Shown here: piece after piece, positions 32,101-38,206 of the stretch
Position numbering within the stretch: position 1 is the stretch's first letter
Layout: each line of letters starts with the position of its first letter
Assembly: GCA_023634235.1 (NCBI GenBank)
Contig: JAMKCF010000013.1
Span: forward strand, 4,351,327-4,415,326
Source of the DNA: Pisaster brevispinus
Lineage: Eukaryota; Echinodermata; Asteroidea; Forcipulatida; Asteriidae
DNA length: 64,000 nt
Reading direction: 5' to 3'
Made by a program: the position numbers and the translations under genes
The notes under the pieces: model-generated
The model's input: only the letters and a program-made list of their open reading frames with translations
Told to the model about the DNA's origin: nothing
Database searches by the model: none

Positions 32101-34806
32101 TGTTGCACACACTCTTGTGTTGCATACACTCTGTGTTGCATACACTCTGTGTTGCATACACTCTGTGTTGCATACACTCTGTGTGTGTGTTGCATACACT
32201 CTGTGTTGCATACACTCTGTGTTGCATACACTCTGTGTTGCATACACTCTGTGTTGCATACGCTCTGTGGTGCACACGCTCTGTGGTGCACACACTCTGT
32301 GTTGCATGCACTCTGTGTTGCATACACTCTGTGTTGCATACACTCTGTTGCATACACTCTGTGTTGCATACGCTCTGTGTTGCACACACTCTGTGTTGCA
32401 TACACTCTGTGTTGCATACACTCTGTGTTGCATACACTCTGTGTTGCATACGCTCTGTGTTGCACACACTCTGTGTTGCATACACTCTGTGTTGCATACA
32501 CTCTGTGTTGCATACACTCTGTGTTGCATACACTCTGTGTTGCATGCACTCTGTGTTGCATACACTCTGTGTTGCATGCACTCTGTGTTGCATGCACTCT
32601 GTGTTGCATGCACTGTGTTGCATGCACTCTGTGTTGCATGCACTCTGTGTTGCATACACTCTGTGTTGCATACACTCTGTGTTGCATACACTCTGTGTTG
32701 CATACACTCTGTGTTGCATACACTCTGTGTTGCATACACTCTGTGTTGCATACGCTCTGTGCTGCATTCACTCTGTGTTGCGTACGCTCTGTGTTGCGTG
32801 CGCTCTGTGTTGCATGCACTCTGTGTTGCATACACTCTGTGTTGCATACCCTCTGTGTTGCATACACTCTGTGTTGCATACACTCTGTGTTGCATACGCT
32901 CTGTGTTGCATACGCTCTGTGTTGCATACACTCTGTGTTGTGTACGCTCTGTGTTGCGTGCGCTCTGTGTTGCGTACGCTCTGTGTTGCGTACACTCTGT
33001 GTTGCGTACACTCTGTGTTGCGTACACTCTGTGTTGCATACACTCTGTGTTGCATACACTCTGTGTTGCATACACTCTGTGTTGCATGCACTCTGTGGAC
33101 ATTCTCTTGTTCTGTGCATTTAAGAAAAAACATATTCTTCAGCACTGTAAAAAAACACACATTCTTAAATATGCATCCCTGTGGAGACATCTTTTGTTCT
33201 TTCCTTTGTCCCTGTTCCTAATATCTTCCCATAGGCTTTGTACACAAAATTTCTTGTGGAGCACTGCAGTTGTTGGAATTTCTTTATGGAGACCTTTTAT
33301 TTATTTTATTTTTTTTTGTATTTTCCTTGGTCTCCAAAAAGTACCGAATATGAGCACAGCATGTGGAGTCTTGTTTCTACATTGTGTGGACCTCTTTTGT
33401 TCTCATGTCCACACTTTGTGTGGAACGCTTAAACCAGAGGGGTAGCTCATTTTCAACAAGAGGGCATTCCTTTTGGTTACATACCTTTTTAAAGCTTTCT
33501 TTCCACTTAATTAGAAGTTTTAAAATATTCACTTAATTAACAACATCAAGTTTCTTCTCATTTGTGGAGAGCCACGGCTGTGCGGTTAAAGAAAAAGGTC
33601 GAAACTAGCACATTTAAACAAAAAACGTTGACACTGTTTGTGATTGTTTGTTTGTCTGTTTCTTTCTTTTTTTGGAATCAGGAATGTCATGGTAGACACA
33701 AGAATCACACTGATCTTGAGGCATTTATTGATAAATGTGATGACAGACCCGAGTCGGGATGCTATCGGAGAAAGAAGAAGAAGAGAAGGAGATTTTTGAA
33801 GTATGTCGGCAACTGCTGTGCAAGGTTCGTTACCAAATGGTTTTTTATGTGATCTGCTTGTTAGTCAAATGTGGAGAGTGTACTATTTTGTCAGTACAAG
33901 TTAAGGATGTGCAAAGAGTTGTCTTGAGTTGTGATTTCCTTTATCACAAGAGAGAGACACTCTGTGTAAAAATGTTGCATTTCGTTGTAATAGACCTTAT
34001 GCACATGACGTCATTTCGGTAGGGCGCCCTCGCCTAGAGGTCAAAAGGAGGTTGCTCATTGGCCATCCTGTGCGCTGCGCGTACAAATCTGTGAGTTTCA
34101 ATTGTTTCATCACCATTTTACCTCTAAGATGTCGGCTGGATGATGTCAATGCATTGGGGTTGAACAATGAAAAATAGATTCAAGCCAGAGTTGAAGCAAA
34201 AACCTGCAGATAAACGTGCCGATGCTCTACCAACTGAGCTATCTAGCCCTAATGTTGGTGGTCTCCCTATTTTGTCAATGTCTTTGTTCGGGGTGCCAGT
34301 TAGAAGCCTTACAACCTGTTACTGTCGAAGGTGATGCTACTTTTTTTCAAATATCAAGTAACAAACCACAAAGGAAACTGACTTGGTAAATTTTAAAATA
34401 CTTTTTGGTTGAGCAAAGAAAAAAATTACTAGAGCAGGACTTCAACCTGCGACCTCCGGATTAACGTGCTGGCTTCTTACCGTGGCTTATGACTGGCACC
34501 CTCAAGCAAAGATATTGACAAAACAGGGAAACCTCCAACATTAGGACTAAATAGCTCAGTTGGTAGTGCGCCGACACGTTAATCCGAAGGTCGAAGGTTC
34601 AAGTCTCGCTCTAGTCAATTTGTCTCTGTTCAACCCCATACTATCTATTAAAGTGGGAAGATTTAAATAAAAGGTACTTGTTTAAAGTGCCTTGAGGCTT
34701 TGTGTAAGGCACTGCATAAATACATTTTTATTAATATTGTTTACAAATAATTTGTTTGTTTGTGAACAGATCCAGCTCTTCCGATGAGGAAAATTTACTC
34801 CAGTGA
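13638..34806 (+). CDS. MCOLN: Mucolipin (TRPML) lysosomal cation channel, complete gene
   Basis: Thirteen coding exons join in phase to give 595 residues (human MCOLN1 is 580). Family role: PI(3,5)P2-gated, Ca2+/Fe2+-permeable non-selective cation channel of late endosomes and lysosomes. Visible features in order: an N-terminal basic segment with [11 protein letters not shown] at about 74-84 (the phosphoinositide-binding region in mammals); S1; a lumenal polycystin-mucolipin domain with several N-glycosylation sequons (NAT, NLT, NIS, NFS, NIS); S2-S4; S5; pore NGDDMF at about 483-488; S6; and a tail with a Lys/Arg cluster, a Cys-Cys pair and the acidic dileucine DEENLL just before the stop. 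No N-terminal dileucine like the one in human MCOLN1 is seen. The start ATG at 13638 has G at -3; an upstream exon adding residues cannot be excluded. Exons are listed separately. The vertebrate paralogue (1, 2 or 3) cannot be assigned by eye. Confidence 0.95.
14570..14800 (-). mobile_element. SINE-like repeat (family also at 41540 and 42606)
   Basis: On -, the order is a box-B-like TCGAATCCAACCC, then GGTTGCGTGGGTTTTCCCC, TTTTCCTCCCGTATTTAC and AAACTGAAC. The same order occurs on + at 41540-41796 and on - at 42606-42805. It sits in TRPML intron 1. Confidence 0.6.
14887..15078 (+). CDS. MCOLN: TRPML coding exon 2 (residues 95-158)
   Basis: The acceptor TTCGATTTCACAG ends at 14886 and the donor GTGAGA starts at 15079; phase 0 to 0, 64 codons. 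It encodes the end of S1 (LAQFGTSQF, aligned to FGLSNQ of human) and the first part of the lumenal domain. Confidence 0.93.
15290..15540. repeat. 33-bp minisatellite, ~7.5 copies
   Basis: The unit begins GGACTTGAGACTTG and ends GGAACTTGGCCTTAA. Diverged ACTTGA-rich copies extend the tract to about 15200-15730. The period is a multiple of three, so both strands stay open by accident. It lies in TRPML intron 2. Confidence 0.92.
16154..16304 (+). CDS. MCOLN: TRPML coding exon 3 (residues 159-209)
   Basis: The acceptor CCCTTTTCAG ends at 16153 and the donor GTAAGA starts at 16305; it ends in phase 1. It encodes lumenal-domain sequence with two N-glycosylation sequons (NAT and NLT). Confidence 0.92.
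16600..16722. mobile_element. Partial MITE family A copy
   Basis: Contains TTTTCTGCTAAGCA, GCAGGATATCAGTCA and CTGGTAAGCATAATTT in the order of the 9309-9513 element. It lacks a clear left terminus. It lies in TRPML intron 3. Confidence 0.55.
17010..17830. repeat. Four diverged copies of an intronic repeat
   Basis: Segments near 17020-17100, 17160-17240, 17545-17645 and 17708-17825 each carry GTTGAAACACCAACAA-like, TTTCACAGTCACCACC-like, GCTGAACTTTA-like and ACTAAATGCACAC-like blocks in order, often followed by TTGGTTATCTTACA. This is an old local duplication in TRPML intron 3. From 17830 to 18460 there are only MITE-like TGCTTAC/GTAAGC remnants. Confidence 0.6.
18463..18550 (+). CDS. MCOLN: TRPML coding exon 4 (residues 209-238)
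   Basis: The acceptor CATTTTTGCAG ends at 18462 and the donor GTGATT starts at 18551; phase 1 to 2. It encodes [20 protein letters not shown] and following residues of the lumenal domain, with sequons NIS and NFS. The Asp-Cys junction matches human DC. Confidence 0.92.
18825..18853. repeat. (AAT)n microsatellite
   Basis: About nine TAA units next to a MITE-A-like remnant (18870-19110). It lies in TRPML intron 4. A C10 run followed by A20 lies at 19211-19249. Confidence 0.85.
19845..23290 (-). mobile_element. Non-LTR retrotransposon (LINE), CR1/Daphne-like
   Basis: Inserted antisense in TRPML intron 4. The - strand carries a single 1000-codon open frame, a 3' UTR of roughly 430 bp containing a long (TTA)n stretch (20113-20188), and an end in TGAATGAATGAATGA repeats (19849-19866), as in LINEs with microsatellite tails. 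A 5'-truncated relative of the 3' UTR lies at 40600-40850. The 5' limit is not defined; it may extend to about 23850. Confidence 0.85.
20282..23284 (-). CDS. LINE ORF2-type protein: endonuclease plus reverse transcriptase
   Basis: The frame is open for 1000 codons; the first ATG in frame is at 23227, giving 981 residues. The N-terminal half is an APE-type endonuclease (NSRSL, FSETWF, a GGGAAMFVR segment, [15 protein letters not shown]). The reverse transcriptase follows ([49 protein letters not shown], catalytic [10 protein letters not shown]). The C-terminal YLNYCNIIW and related segments are typical of CR1/Jockey-group elements. No RNase H domain or gag-like ORF is seen. There are no internal stops, so the copy is recent and possibly competent. 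Confidence 0.9.
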   Translation of the reverse strand: MFVLHLRLSFLLFLFLFAFMFANLTTDNSFVADDASYNTCSYFDRNDFCNLNVSTPDNFSIFYMNSRSLCRHFYDIHDFVLSLNHSFSIYGFSETWFKEAPPQYVHMDNYQLIHSSRSDKTGGGAAMFVRNSLNFHVREDLMSSCEDFECVFIEIERVHAVNLIVGNVYRAPGASPDNFNRSFDSCLNTVTNENKLCYIMGDFNLNLLNCSNHRPTDDFVNTFYAYGFRPLFDKPTRITPHSATLIDNILTNNDQDMSAGILYSDITDHLPLFQVTPFCLDNSASARNIYVTRDINATTIRSFTADIVNLDWGEVYAADQADSAYNAFLSTFNSLYNLHFPFSVKSRGHSVRNQPWINHSIANSADHKNRLYRRFLRNPSAANERLYKDYRNRLTSVIRAAKKNYFAQKLDHNKTSLKNIWREINSILGKNKRADLPCEFTNGEETLRDPPEIANSFNTHFSNIGASLANNIPSTNSHYTDFLHNPNSFSFFLTPTNFDLKSSSSCGFDGINSSVIKSVISFISRPLAYIFNLTFTTGSFPSNLKVAKVIPVFKNGDKHNISNYRPISILPCFSKILERLFYNRLNHFISRFHLLSDSQYGFRAKHSTDMALIQFVDKVSTALNNKLSTVGVFVDLLKAFDTIDHSILLDKLNFYGIRGVALEWLSSYLDNRQQFTSFKTHNSPWQEIHHGVPQGSILGPLLFLLYINDLHSSSSLLSFTLFADDTTIAFSDSNPANSLNIMNAELLKVSSWFKANKLSLNEHKTKFMLFSKSSHLSEDIPILRIDNNPILQVHSTNFLGVIIDDQLSWSEHISSITKTISRNTGVMSRLRAFLPPKSLVLLYNTLILPYLNYCNIIWAQVSKNKLQSLITTQKRAIRICTLSHPREHTAPLFAQLHSLALAEINKLHTGIFMYKFTHNLLPTSFCSFFTSVRDTHGYSTRSHNKSHLYVPFTRSSFHLKTLRFFGPRLWNGLSQSIRSQSSVGRFKRTYKRALLSQYLT
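24474..25025. mobile_element. Foldback element with ~200-bp arms
   Basis: The left outer arm (GGGACATTTTGTCAAATTTA near 24480, then TTTTGTGATGTACTCGTTTT) pairs with the right outer arm (24945-25020, read in reverse). The left inner arm (24592-24660, with GATGTTTTGGTTCATTAC) pairs with 24784-24845. About 550 bp in all, ending about 200 bp before TRPML exon 5. No open frame is present. Confidence 0.7.
25034..25140. mobile_element. Short MITE family A-like copy
   Basis: TTTCATGGCTCTGCT near the left end and AGAGCCATGAAGT at the right end are inverted repeats, with GCTTAC/GTAAGC pairs inside. It lies 90 bp upstream of TRPML exon 5. Confidence 0.5.
25230..25326 (+). CDS. MCOLN: TRPML coding exon 5 (residues 238-270)
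   Basis: The acceptor CATACATGAAG ends at 25229 and the donor GTGAGT starts at 25327; phase 2 to 0. It encodes [20 protein letters not shown] and then [13 protein letters not shown], matching the TLKFHKLVNVTIHF region of human TRPML1. Confidence 0.88.
25368..25515. mobile_element. Foldback MITE family C
   Basis: CCAGGGGTCGATTTCACAAA at the left and TTTGTGAAATCGACCCCTGG at the right are perfect inverted termini. The interior repeats TTAGGACTAGTCCTA palindromes. It starts 42 bp after the exon 5 donor. Confidence 0.85.
25700..25895. repeat. Dispersed repeat, second copy at 36840-37030
   Basis: Shared order: CCCCATTGTGTC-like, a GTTCTGGGAATCTC-like segment, TTGTACAAG, GGAACATTT, a G-rich block, then CCCTCTGCCACAT. 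The element type is unknown. Confidence 0.55.
25904..26010 (+). mobile_element. tRNA-Leu-like SINE head
   Basis: tRNA-like from 25904 to 25990: GTCGTGGCCGTGCC, the anticodon-like CTGAACTTAAGATTCAG (TAA) and box B GGTTCGAATCCC, then TGTCCTTGAGCAAGACACTT, a motif common in tRNA-derived SINEs. Box A is degraded, so it is not a tRNA gene. Confidence 0.6.
26477..26570 (+). CDS. MCOLN: TRPML coding exon 6 (residues 271-302)
   Basis: The acceptor TTTGACTACAG ends at 26476 and the donor GTAAGT starts at 26571; phase 0 to 1. It encodes the end of the lumenal domain, [20 protein letters not shown] then [11 protein letters not shown], aligned to human FDNKAHSGRIPISL. Confidence 0.92.
26923..27044 (+). 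CDS. MCOLN: TRPML coding exon 7 (residues 302-342), S2
   Basis: The acceptor TTTCGTTCAG ends at 26922 and the donor GTACTC starts at 27045; phase 1 to 0. It encodes the S2 helix [20 protein letters not shown] and the basic cytosolic [12 protein letters not shown]. Confidence 0.93.
27424..27573 (+). CDS. MCOLN: TRPML coding exon 8 (residues 343-392), S3
   Basis: The acceptor TCTTTCTACAG ends at 27423 and the donor GTAAGT starts at 27574; phase 0 to 0, 50 codons. It encodes the S2-S3 loop and S3 ([20 protein letters not shown]), like human [21 protein letters not shown]. Confidence 0.94.
28341..28442 (+). CDS. MCOLN: TRPML coding exon 9 (residues 393-426), S4
   Basis: The acceptor TTGTTCCCCAG ends at 28340 and the donor GTAAGT starts at 28443; phase 0 to 0, 34 codons. 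It encodes [20 protein letters not shown] then [10 protein letters not shown], nearly the human sequence. Confidence 0.95.
28981..29103 (+). CDS. MCOLN: TRPML coding exon 10 (residues 427-467), S5
   Basis: The acceptor TGTACATTACAG ends at 28980 and the donor GTAAGT starts at 29104; phase 0 to 0. It encodes the S4-S5 linker [12 protein letters not shown] and S5, ending [11 protein letters not shown]. Confidence 0.94.
29215..29590. repeat. Two dispersed-repeat fragments
   Basis: 29215-29400 matches the repeat at 1-230. 29440-29590 matches the body of the tRNA-Leu SINE-like element at 13257-13425 (CACCGGAGCAAATCCCTTCT, then GGTTCTTTTTACGTGCATTG). Both lie in TRPML intron 10. Confidence 0.6.
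30048..30254 (+). CDS. MCOLN: TRPML coding exon 11 (residues 468-536), pore and S6
   Basis: The acceptor TTTTATCCAG ends at 30047 and the donor GTGAGT starts at 30255; phase 0 to 0, 69 codons. It contains the selectivity-filter motif NGDDMF and S6 ([20 protein letters not shown]), then IMDTYETVK. Strongest family match in the gene. Confidence 0.97.
30371..30516. mobile_element. Foldback MITE family B
   Basis: GGCCCATTTCACAAAGAGCC at the left and TTTGTGAAATTGAGCCC at the right; the interior resembles 10453-10590. It lies in TRPML intron 11. A weak relative of the 13250/29440 repeat lies at 30730-30880. Confidence 0.65.
31119..31293. repeat. Left direct repeat flanking the 16-bp minisatellite
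   Basis: Starts GCATCCCTGTGGAGACATCT and continues through TTGTACACAAAATTCCTTGT to GTCTCCATAAGG. Homologous and co-oriented with 33173-33353 and 37589-37764. Confidence 0.85.
31311..33104. repeat. 16-bp minisatellite, ~112 copies
   Basis: The unit is TCTGTGTTGCATACAC. The first ~18 copies (to about 31597) are identical. Later copies carry T-to-C variants (GCGTAC, GCACAC, GCATGC) and occasional 14-, 17- and 20-bp units. Sixteen is not a multiple of three and the unit contains no stop, so several frames on both strands stay open for 400-700 codons. These are artefacts. The array lies inside TRPML intron 11. Confidence 0.98.
33173..33353. repeat. Right direct repeat flanking the 16-bp minisatellite
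   Basis: Same order of blocks as 31119-31293, ending GTCTCCAAAAAGTACCGAAT. With the left copy it brackets the array. Confidence 0.85.
33682..33824 (+). CDS. MCOLN: TRPML coding exon 12 (residues 537-584), C-tail
   Basis: The acceptor TTTGGAATCAG ends at 33681. The donor GTTCGT at 33825 is weak, but it keeps phase 2 into exon 13. It encodes the cytosolic tail with [10 protein letters not shown], the basic RRKKKKRRR cluster and CCAR; the Cys pair matches the palmitoylated cysteines of human TRPML1. Confidence 0.85.
34170..34680. repeat. Rearranged tRNA-Asn-like repeat fragments
   Basis: Two - strand tRNA-like heads (about 34200-34250 and 34425-34490) and one + strand head (34544-34616, GTTAA anticodon region, box B GGTTCAAGTCTC) share flanks such as TTCGGGGTGCCAGTTAGAAG with the elements at 38207-38840 and 53965-54135. 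Stem mismatches make them tRNA-derived repeats. They lie in the last TRPML intron. Confidence 0.65.
34770..34806 (+). CDS. MCOLN: TRPML terminal coding exon 13 (residues 584-595)
   Basis: The acceptor TTTGTGAACAG ends at 34769. The exon encodes [12 protein letters not shown] and TGA at 34804-34806. The DEENLL acidic dileucine corresponds to the EEHSLL lysosomal targeting signal at the human C-terminus, which strongly supports this very short exon. Confidence 0.9.
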
Positions 34807-35082
34807 AATATGAGAAGACATTTGAGCAGTGCATTGAAAAGTCGTCCCGTAGATAAAGCACTACAGTCCCAACATGAGGCTGAATGCAGAAAAAAGTCTA
34901 TGGCATGACGGTTCACAGTAATGAGTGACATAAAGGCGTTATACAGAATTGACAGAGCTGCCATTTCAGCTGTATGGCCAATTCCAGCTCTCCCATCGGT
35001 TGATCTTGTTAATTGTTCCATACAAGTGGCACTGATACTCTGCTACTGATACTGCAATACATCCACAACTAGCATAGAGGGC

Positions 35083-35860
35083 ATGCACACCACCAGACAC
35101 AGACGACAATTCAGCTCAGCATCCACAACTAGCACAGAGGGCACGCACACCAACAGACACAGACGACAATCCACCCCACGCACACCAACAGACACAGACG
35201 ACAATTCAGCTCAGCATCCACAACTAGCACAGAGGGCACGCACACCAACAGACACAGACGACAATTCAGCTCAGCATCCACAACTAGCACAGAGGGCACG
35301 CACACCAACAGACACAGACAACAATTCAGCTCAGCATCCACAACTAGCACAGAGGGCACGCACACCAACAGACACAGACGACAATTCAGCTCAGCATCCA
35401 CAACTAGCACAGAGGGAACGCACACCAACAGACACAGACGACAATTCAGCTCAGCATCCACAACTAGCACAGAGGGAACGCACACCAACAGACACAGACG
35501 ACAATTCAGCTCAGCATCCACAACTAGCACAGAGGGCACGCACACCAACAGACACAGACGACAATTCAGCTCAGCATCCACAACTAGCACAGAGGGCACG
35601 CACACCAACAGTCACAGGTGACAATTCAGCTCAGCATCCACAACTAGCACAGAGGGCACGCACACCAACAGACACAGACGACAATTCAGCTCAGCATCCA
35701 CAACTAGCACAGAGGGCACGCACACCAACAGACACAGGTGACAATTCAGCTCAGCATTCTTTGTGTTAATGATACTCTGCAATACATGTACATCCACAAC
35801 TAGCACAGAGGGCACGCACACCACCAGACACAGACGACAATTCAGCTCAGCATTCTTTGT
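35083..35860. repeat. 60-bp minisatellite, ~11 copies
   Basis: The unit contains GCACACCAACAGACACAGAC, then GACAATTCAGCTCAGCATCC, then ACAACTAGCACAGAGG. Sequence is highly uniform, with a short 30-bp gap near 35170 and a spacer near 35760-35790. The period is a multiple of three and free of stops, so one + frame (228 codons) and one - frame (159 codons) are open. It starts 277 bp after the TRPML stop and ahead of the nearest strong poly(A) signal, so it is probably in the 3' UTR. Confidence 0.95.
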
Positions 35861-36063
35861 GTTGGCACCTAAGCATCTCAAAGTCTTCCATTGTGGGTCA
35901 TGTGGCTTTTTTATTAACACTTTAGCGAGCTCTGAATTGAATTTATCAAGCTGACAACACCCCCCCCCCCACCCCTGCCCCAGCCACCACTGTTACCACA
36001 TGTTTTATCACATGATCAATGTGCAAATAAGGCTTTTGCCATTAACTGAGTATCAACTTTAAT

Positions 36064-36069
36064 AATAAA
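36064..36069 (+). terminator. Candidate TRPML poly(A) signal
   Basis: AATAAA followed by TAATTTTGTGTGTGTGTAAA, a GU-rich downstream element. It would give a 3' UTR of about 1.27 kb that includes the 60-bp array. Not proven. Confidence 0.4.
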
Positions 36070-36536
36070 TAATTTTGTGTGTGTGTAAATTATGCTGGAA
36101 TTCTCAGTGAAATTTGGAGCAGCTTTCTTTTCTGAATACTAAGTTGTTATTCATCTGTGGGTAGAGACTCAAGCAAATAAAATAATCGCTTCGCATACAA
36201 AAATCCTACTTAACAAGAATGACTTACCAGCACAAAATGCTTGGAAATCACATTGCTCCCACTGGTGCCCCGCAATTTTGCCTAAGGAGTAAAGTTTTGA
36301 AGGAAGATCTGCTGCTTATAAATAGCTTTGTGTACCATGTTCATATTTGTACACCAATGGTTCATTCCCTGTGTTAGGGAATGATTAATTATATACATAC
36401 ATTTTTTGTAGTGCTTTCTAATTACTCTTGGGGTTGCTGTTGATTTGATAAGGTTTTATATTTATAGTAAGGTTAATATTATATGTGTATCAGCAATTAA
36501 GTTCTTCGTGGACTAAAAATTGCATTTGGTGCTGAT

Positions 36537-36640
36537 ATAATAATAATAATAATAATGGACATTTCTATAGCGCCAAATCCATTTTAGAAAAATGCTCCCT
36601 GGCGCTTTACAATCCAACGATATACATAAAATAATATAGT
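36537..36640. repeat. (AAT)n plus GGCGCT element
   Basis: AATAATAATAATGG followed by CTATAGCGCC and a GGCGCTTTACAATCC end; related to 13099-13190. Confidence 0.5.
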
Positions 36641-36839
36641 AATATAGCCTAATCAAACGATAAGTTAAAAAATAAGCTAGTCAAACTAACCAAACGATGC
36701 AATTATAAAAAATGAGATAATAATATAAACAAGCACAGTTGAATAAACATAAATACAAAACATTACACAATAGAAATAAGTGAACAGTAAACACCCCTAT
36801 ATAATGATCAATCACACCCCTATATAATGATCAATCAAT

Positions 36840-37030
36840 ATGTGGCATGTTGCACCCCCTTGTGTCCTCGTTGCATTCTGTGAATCTCAGGAAGTCTGTT
36901 GAGGACTTTTGGGGGGTGGGGTTACTTCTGTACAAGTGGGGAAGAAAGTGCTAGAGCATAGGAACATTTGGGGTGGGGTGGGGTGGGTAGGGGTGACTCC
37001 CTCTGCCACATGTTGGGCACGGTACAAACA
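36840..37030. repeat. Dispersed repeat, second copy of 25700-25895
   Basis: The same block order ends in CCCTCTGCCACAT. It carries a GGGGTGGGGTGGGGTGGG tract at about 36968-36990 with G-quadruplex potential. Confidence 0.55.
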
Positions 37031-37152
37031 AAAAGAACCCAACATCTTGTCTGGGAGTGTCAATAAAAATATATACCAAATACAATGGAGTAAAAAGCAT
37101 GAACCCCAGATACTGTGCTAACATGGTATTCAGTGATATTTTTTGAAGTACT

Positions 37153-37334
37153 GGGCCAAATTTCATGGAACAAATGGTGCTGAACAATTTTCTGCTTAGC
37201 AAAAATAAACAGAATACCAGTCAGAGATGACACATTGTGAAATGGTCGCTTGGCTGGTAACCTTAATTCTAGTAAGCATAATTTGGTTGCGCGTAGCTAC
37301 TTCTTGTGCTTTAGCAGCTCTATGAAATTGGACT
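37153..37334. mobile_element. Foldback MITE family A, full copy
   Basis: GGGCCAAATTTCATGG at the left and CAGCTCTATGAAATTGGAC at the right. The interior has TTTTCTGCTTAGCA and AGAATACCAGTCAG, as at 9309. Confidence 0.7.
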
Positions 37335-37588
37335 GTGTTTAGCAATAACTGTACAAGTTGTTATATCCAAGTTGACTTCATGAGTGTTAAACAGTATTAG
37401 TAGTCTATTTAAAAGAGCTAGGAACGACTGAACGAAAAATAAGGTAAAGTTGTATGTTTTTTATGCTAAAGCGTATGTTATAATCAGTGTTTGAAAATAG
37501 AAGACAAACAAAAATAATAATAAACCCAACCAAAGAGCACCCCCCAAAAAACAAGACAACCCCCCCCCCAATTTGAATTCTCAGAAAT

Positions 37589-37764
37589 GCATCCTTGTTG
37601 AGCATCCTTTTGTTCTTTCCTTTGTCCCTGCACTCGACAGTTTCCCATAGACTTTGTACACAAATTTCCTTGTGGAGCACCCCGGTCTTTAGAATTTCCC
37701 TGTGAAGACCTTTTGTTTTTCCTTTTTTGTTTTGGCCTTGGTCTCCACAAGGTACCGACAATGA
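37589..37764. repeat. Third copy of the minisatellite-flanking repeat, without an array
   Basis: GCATCCTTGTTGAGCATCC to GTCTCCACAAGGTACCGAC, parallel to 31119-31293. It shows the element exists on its own, and here it is preceded by a CCCCCCC/AAAAAA tract. Confidence 0.8.
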
Positions 37765-38206
37765 GCGCACCCAAGCAGCCACACGCAAACACACGGACAA
37801 GGGTGACTTACCAAGAACTGAAATGAAATTGAGTTGTAATTTAAGACTACATTTTAGTCTGACCAATTCTTGATTAATTGATTGATGGTCGGCCTAATAT
37901 TAGAAACACTTTATTTACGTTATAAATGGTTTCAGTAATTTCTTTTGATGTATAGAAATACCGTATGGAGGTATTGTGTGAAGTTGTTTTTCTTAACCAA
38001 GTTATTCATTGTAAATGTATACTAAATTGTTTTAACAATTTAGTACATAAGTTATATTAAGATATAACTTATGTGGTCATTTGTAAATCACTTTTAAAAT
38101 AATTTTGGCAACAGTTTTTTTATTGTGTCAGTTTTTAACGTTCCCCAGCCCCATTTTCTATAATGTACCTCCATCACCGGCACTACTTTTTATATATTAT
38201 ATATAT

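Noticed and set aside
31242..33445. Very long open frames (up to about 700 codons) on both strands
   Set aside because: They are readouts of a 16-bp stop-free repeat; frames on opposite strands are equally open and no non-repeat domain is present.
35083..35769. 228-codon + frame and 159-codon - frame of 20-residue repeats
   Set aside because: A 60-bp repeat without stops explains both. They overlap on opposite strands and lie in the probable TRPML 3' UTR.
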